The position numbers and the translations under genes were made by a program. The notes under the pieces are model-generated. The model was not told where the DNA came from, made no database searches, and saw only the letters and a list, made by a program, of their open reading frames with translations. DNA of 7,496 nt from Microcaldota archaeon (lineage in GTDB: Archaea; Micrarchaeota; Micrarchaeia; Micrarchaeales; CABMGC01): positions 1 through 7,496 of the forward strand of contig JAJYXH010000034.1 in NCBI GenBank assembly GCA_021791075.1. The letters are read 5' to 3'. Shown in pieces: positions 5,840-7,496 of this stretch; position 1 is the stretch's first letter, and each line of letters starts with the position of its first letter.

Positions 5840-6727
5840 CTATTCACCATCCAGATAGTTCTTCATGTTTTCCAGGAACTTCCTGCTAAGGCGCTCGCGG
5901 GACTCCTGGGTCTTCCAGGCCTCCTGGTCTCCCACCACCACGTTCTTGTAGCCCTTTATCCCGGAGGTCTCGGCCACGGTATCGAAGATCGCGAAGTTCT
6001 TTCCCTTCCTTATCCACTCGGCAAAATCGGCGGGGTCGAATATCTTCCCGACAGCAGTGTTTACAAGCACTGCACCTTCCTTTATCAGGCCGAACTCCTT
6101 CCCGTGAAGGAGGTGCGTGTTAGTGGGAACGTGCACCGAGATCACATCGCTCTTCTGCAGCAGCTCCTCCAGCGGCACGTAGATGAGGCCCCTGGCCTCG
6201 AACTCCGCATTTCTTCTTCTCTGATGGTAGAGCACCCTCATGTTGAATCCTAGCGCGCGCAGGGCCACATGGCCGCCGACGTCTCCCAGCCCTATGATGC
6301 CGATCGTCTTTCCGTTCAGTTCGCAGGCCTCGTCCCGCCATTTGTAGTCGCACTTGCCGCGGGCAAAGAGCAGCAGCTGGAGGAAGATGTACTCTGCAGT
6401 TGCCTCACCGCTGTAATTGGACACGTTCTTCAGGACTATGCTCCGCCTTGCGATCTCCTCGACCGGCACGTTCTGGGTCATCGTCGCCGCGAGGCCTATG
6501 TATCTGACATTGGGGCAGTTGTCTAGAACCTTCCTGGTGATCTCGCCGCGCCATGACAGGAGTATGCAGTCTGCATCGACCATACTTTTCATCATATCCC
6601 CGTCCGACCCGGGAAGGCTGCCGGGAAAAGAGACCGGTGACTTAGACAGCTTCCGGATCTCCTCCTTGGCCGAGTCGGTGATGTTATCAAGCTCGTCCAC
6701 AACCGCTATCTTATCGAATCTCTTCAT
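5840..6727 (-). CDS. D-isomer-specific 2-hydroxyacid dehydrogenase family protein, catalytic residues altered
   Basis: This 295-aa protein keeps the two-domain architecture of D-2-hydroxyacid dehydrogenases, which interconvert 2-keto and D-2-hydroxy acids using NAD(P)H. NVSNYSGEATAEYIF (101-115) is the hinge-helix motif (usually NYSTEAVAE). TIGIIGLGDVGG (141-152) is the Rossmann dinucleotide loop with Gly146, Gly148 and Gly151. The position after strand 2 reads YHQRRR (167-172) instead of the usual acidic residue, suggesting NADP(H) preference if a cofactor is bound. The active site looks lost: the motif normally NTARG is NTAVG (Val226 for the substrate-binding Arg), and the TPH motif is GDQ (Gln268 for the catalytic His). 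Only Glu253 remains as a candidate for the catalytic Glu. The C-terminus is complete (SRERLSRKFLENMKNYLDGE). A TATA box 27 bp upstream predicts a leaderless transcript from ATG 6727. Family assignment is firm; activity is doubtful. Confidence 0.9.
   Translation of the reverse strand: MKRFDKIAVVDELDNITDSAKEEIRKLSKSPVSFPGSLPGSDGDMMKSMVDADCILLSWRGEITRKVLDNCPNVRYIGLAATMTQNVPVEEIARRSIVLKNVSNYSGEATAEYIFLQLLLFARGKCDYKWRDEACELNGKTIGIIGLGDVGGHVALRALGFNMRVLYHQRRRNAEFEARGLIYVPLEELLQKSDVISVHVPTNTHLLHGKEFGLIKEGAVLVNTAVGKIFDPADFAEWIRKGKNFAIFDTVAETSGIKGYKNVVVGDQEAWKTQESRERLSRKFLENMKNYLDGE
5844..5848 (-). promoter_or_regulatory. Ribosome binding site of the isochorismatase-like gene
   Basis: The minus strand reads GGTGA, 9 nt before the ATG at 5834. 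It lies within the last codons of the upstream dehydrogenase gene and supports the chosen start and translational coupling. Confidence 0.5.
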
Positions 6728-7151
6728 GGATGGATCTTGCTTTGAACGGATATAAAGCTTTTGAGACCGGGTTTACCTGGTGGTACGCCTGTGTAGCGGA
6801 TGGAGATGTGGACAAGTCGCTGCCTGAGGCTTCCGTTCCAGCGCTCTATCCTTCTTGCATCCTTTTCCCTTCCGATCTTTCTTGCAACATCGGCTGCGGT
6901 CTCGTTGTTGCTGTTCAGCAATCCGGTGTTTATCCCTAGCCTGAGGAGCACTTTGATCGCCTTTGGGCTGTGCCTGACCGCAAGATGCAGATTGCTGTCA
7001 TACGAACCGGTGATCGCATTGTAGTGCATGTTATTTGTGTCTGCTCCCCCCTGTAGGCTTGCCTTGTTCCGCTGTTTTTCTTGCTGTCCCAATAGATGAC
7101 CGCAATGTGGAGCTGTTCGTTAAGGCCACGCTGGTGATATCTTCCACCCAT
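6724..7151 (-). pseudogene. Ankyrin-repeat protein gene, frameshifted
   Basis: Ankyrin-repeat signatures lie in two reading frames. The upstream frame, from an ATG at 7151-7149, gives GLNEQLHIAVIYWDSKK. The next frame gives the rest of that repeat (NKASLQGGADTNN), a clear second repeat (NLHLAVRHSPKAIKVLLRLG), and the start of a third (NNETAADVARKIG). The switch falls near a run of five A at 7075-7079; adding one A there joins the frames into one protein of about 142 aa. The second frame has its own stop upstream (TAA near 7120), so it cannot simply be extended. The last codon overlaps the dehydrogenase start as ATGA, and the dehydrogenase TATA box lies within this gene. Alternatives are a sequencing error in the A-run, a programmed frameshift, or a short gene starting at ATG 7029. 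Ankyrin repeats bind proteins; the partner is unknown. The first start is uncertain. Confidence 0.6.
6750..6758 (-). promoter_or_regulatory. TATA box of the dehydrogenase/isochorismatase-like operon
   Basis: The minus strand reads GCTTTATAT, centred 27 bp upstream of the ATG at 6727. This is the same spacing as at the ABC importer promoter and implies a leaderless mRNA. It lies inside the 3' end of the broken ankyrin gene. Confidence 0.7.
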
Positions 7152-7224
7152 GAATGGCTGTCTTCTAACGACTGAAGCCTTGTTTTCTCGAACAATGCAG
7201 ATACGAACACTACAGGAGTGGACC

Positions 7225-7229
7225 AAAAA
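7225..7229 (-). terminator. Possible oligo-T terminator after the MerF-like gene
   Basis: Five T residues on the minus strand lie about 22 nt downstream of the TGA at 7254-7252. Archaeal termination often uses short U-tracts, but five is short and no hairpin is evident, so support is weak. Confidence 0.2.
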
Positions 7230-7251
7230 GCGACTTGATCTTCTTCGTGTT

Positions 7252-7496
7252 TCAGTCTCTCTTACAGCATGAGATATTCTTGGCAGTGTAATGAAACGCT
7301 GCAAGGAAAATCAAAAAGGACAGGATATAAAAGTATGGATAGTTTTGTTCGAAGAAAGCTTGGATATGCGGCGAATATGCAAATAAAACTGGTGTAGATG
7401 CACCCAAAAGTGCTAAAATAGAAGGTATTATCGGCGTACAGCATAATGCGTTAACTAATGTGCCAATAAGAACACCGGCAACAGGTCCGCCTTTTG
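7252..7496 (-). CDS. MerF/MerT-like small membrane transport protein with vicinal cysteine pairs (3' end, start off the right edge)
   Basis: An open frame enters from the right edge without a start codon and gives 80 residues before TGA at 7254-7252. Numbering from the first complete codon, residues 4-31 form a hydrophobic segment containing NALCCTPIIPSILALLG, with Cys18-Cys19 followed by Thr-Pro. Residues about 53-68 (PYFYILSFLIFLAAFH) form a second membrane segment. The end is KNISCCKRD, with Cys76-Cys77. The order of vicinal Cys pair plus Pro in TM1, short loop, TM2, then a cytosolic Cys pair matches mercury-uptake proteins such as MerF (as I recall it, ALCCFTP near TM1 and a late CC), which pass Hg(II) between cysteine pairs to mercuric reductase. 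The gene is AT-rich: by hand 68 of 180 bases at 7261-7440 are G or C (38%), against roughly 55-65% in lines sampled from secY. This suggests a transferred gene. Another metal, or an unrelated CC-containing family, remains possible. Confidence 0.6.
   Translation of the reverse strand, partial: KGGPVAGVLIGTLVNALCCTPIIPSILALLGASTPVLFAYSPHIQAFFEQNYPYFYILSFLIFLAAFHYTAKNISCCKRD

Noticed and set aside
6730..6939. Plus-strand frame beginning just after the dehydrogenase start
   Set aside because: It lies antisense to the ankyrin frame, which has clear repeat motifs; no motif of its own.
7262..7444. Minus-strand 60-codon hydrophobic frame with an ATG start at 7444
   Set aside because: It overlaps the MerF-like frame out of phase. 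The latter has paired cysteines, proline-containing membrane segments and a sensible C-terminus, so this is its shadow.

Overview
The window looks archaeal. It carries an unmistakable archaeal-type SecY. Lead genes have TATA boxes centred about 27-33 bp upstream of their start codons with little or no 5' leader, while internal cistrons have short Shine-Dalgarno-like motifs (GGTG, GATGATC). Coding sequence is compact and favours AGG (Arg), AAG (Lys) and ATA (Ile) codons. The duplicated anion-transport permease is of a kind I associate with Thermoplasmata-like and other acidophile or DPANN-type genomes. The lineage cannot be fixed from the window alone.

Layout, left to right. (1) 1-149 is a short interval that may hold the first codons of a minus-strand gene leaving the left edge. 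(2) 150-2504, minus strand, is a two-gene ABC importer operon of the nitrate/taurine type: one long permease with two fused transmembrane domains, then the ATPase. No substrate-binding protein is visible. (3) 2505-2610 is a compact divergent promoter with two head-to-head TATA boxes and a perfect 5-bp-arm inverted repeat about midway between them. (4) 2611-5245, plus strand, is an operon of a tandem V4R-like protein with a very basic N-terminal tail, followed 25 bp later by secY. (5) 5250-6727, minus strand, meets secY tail to tail with a 4-bp gap. It encodes a D-2-hydroxyacid dehydrogenase homologue and an isochorismatase-superfamily homologue. Both folds are well preserved, but both appear to have lost catalytic residues. 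(6) 6724-7151, minus strand, is an ankyrin-repeat gene broken by a one-base frameshift. Its last codons overlap the dehydrogenase start. (7) 7252-7496, minus strand, is the 3' end of an AT-richer gene for a small membrane protein with two vicinal cysteine pairs, resembling mercury-transport proteins of the MerF/MerT kind. It has no start codon in the window, so a scan requiring a start would miss it.

The most interesting points are: the V4R-like protein co-transcribed with secY, which is outside its usual ribosomal-protein operon; the palindrome centred in the divergent promoter; the side-by-side pair of apparent pseudoenzymes; the MerF-like gene at the edge with its composition shift; and the frameshifted ankyrin gene that contains the dehydrogenase promoter.
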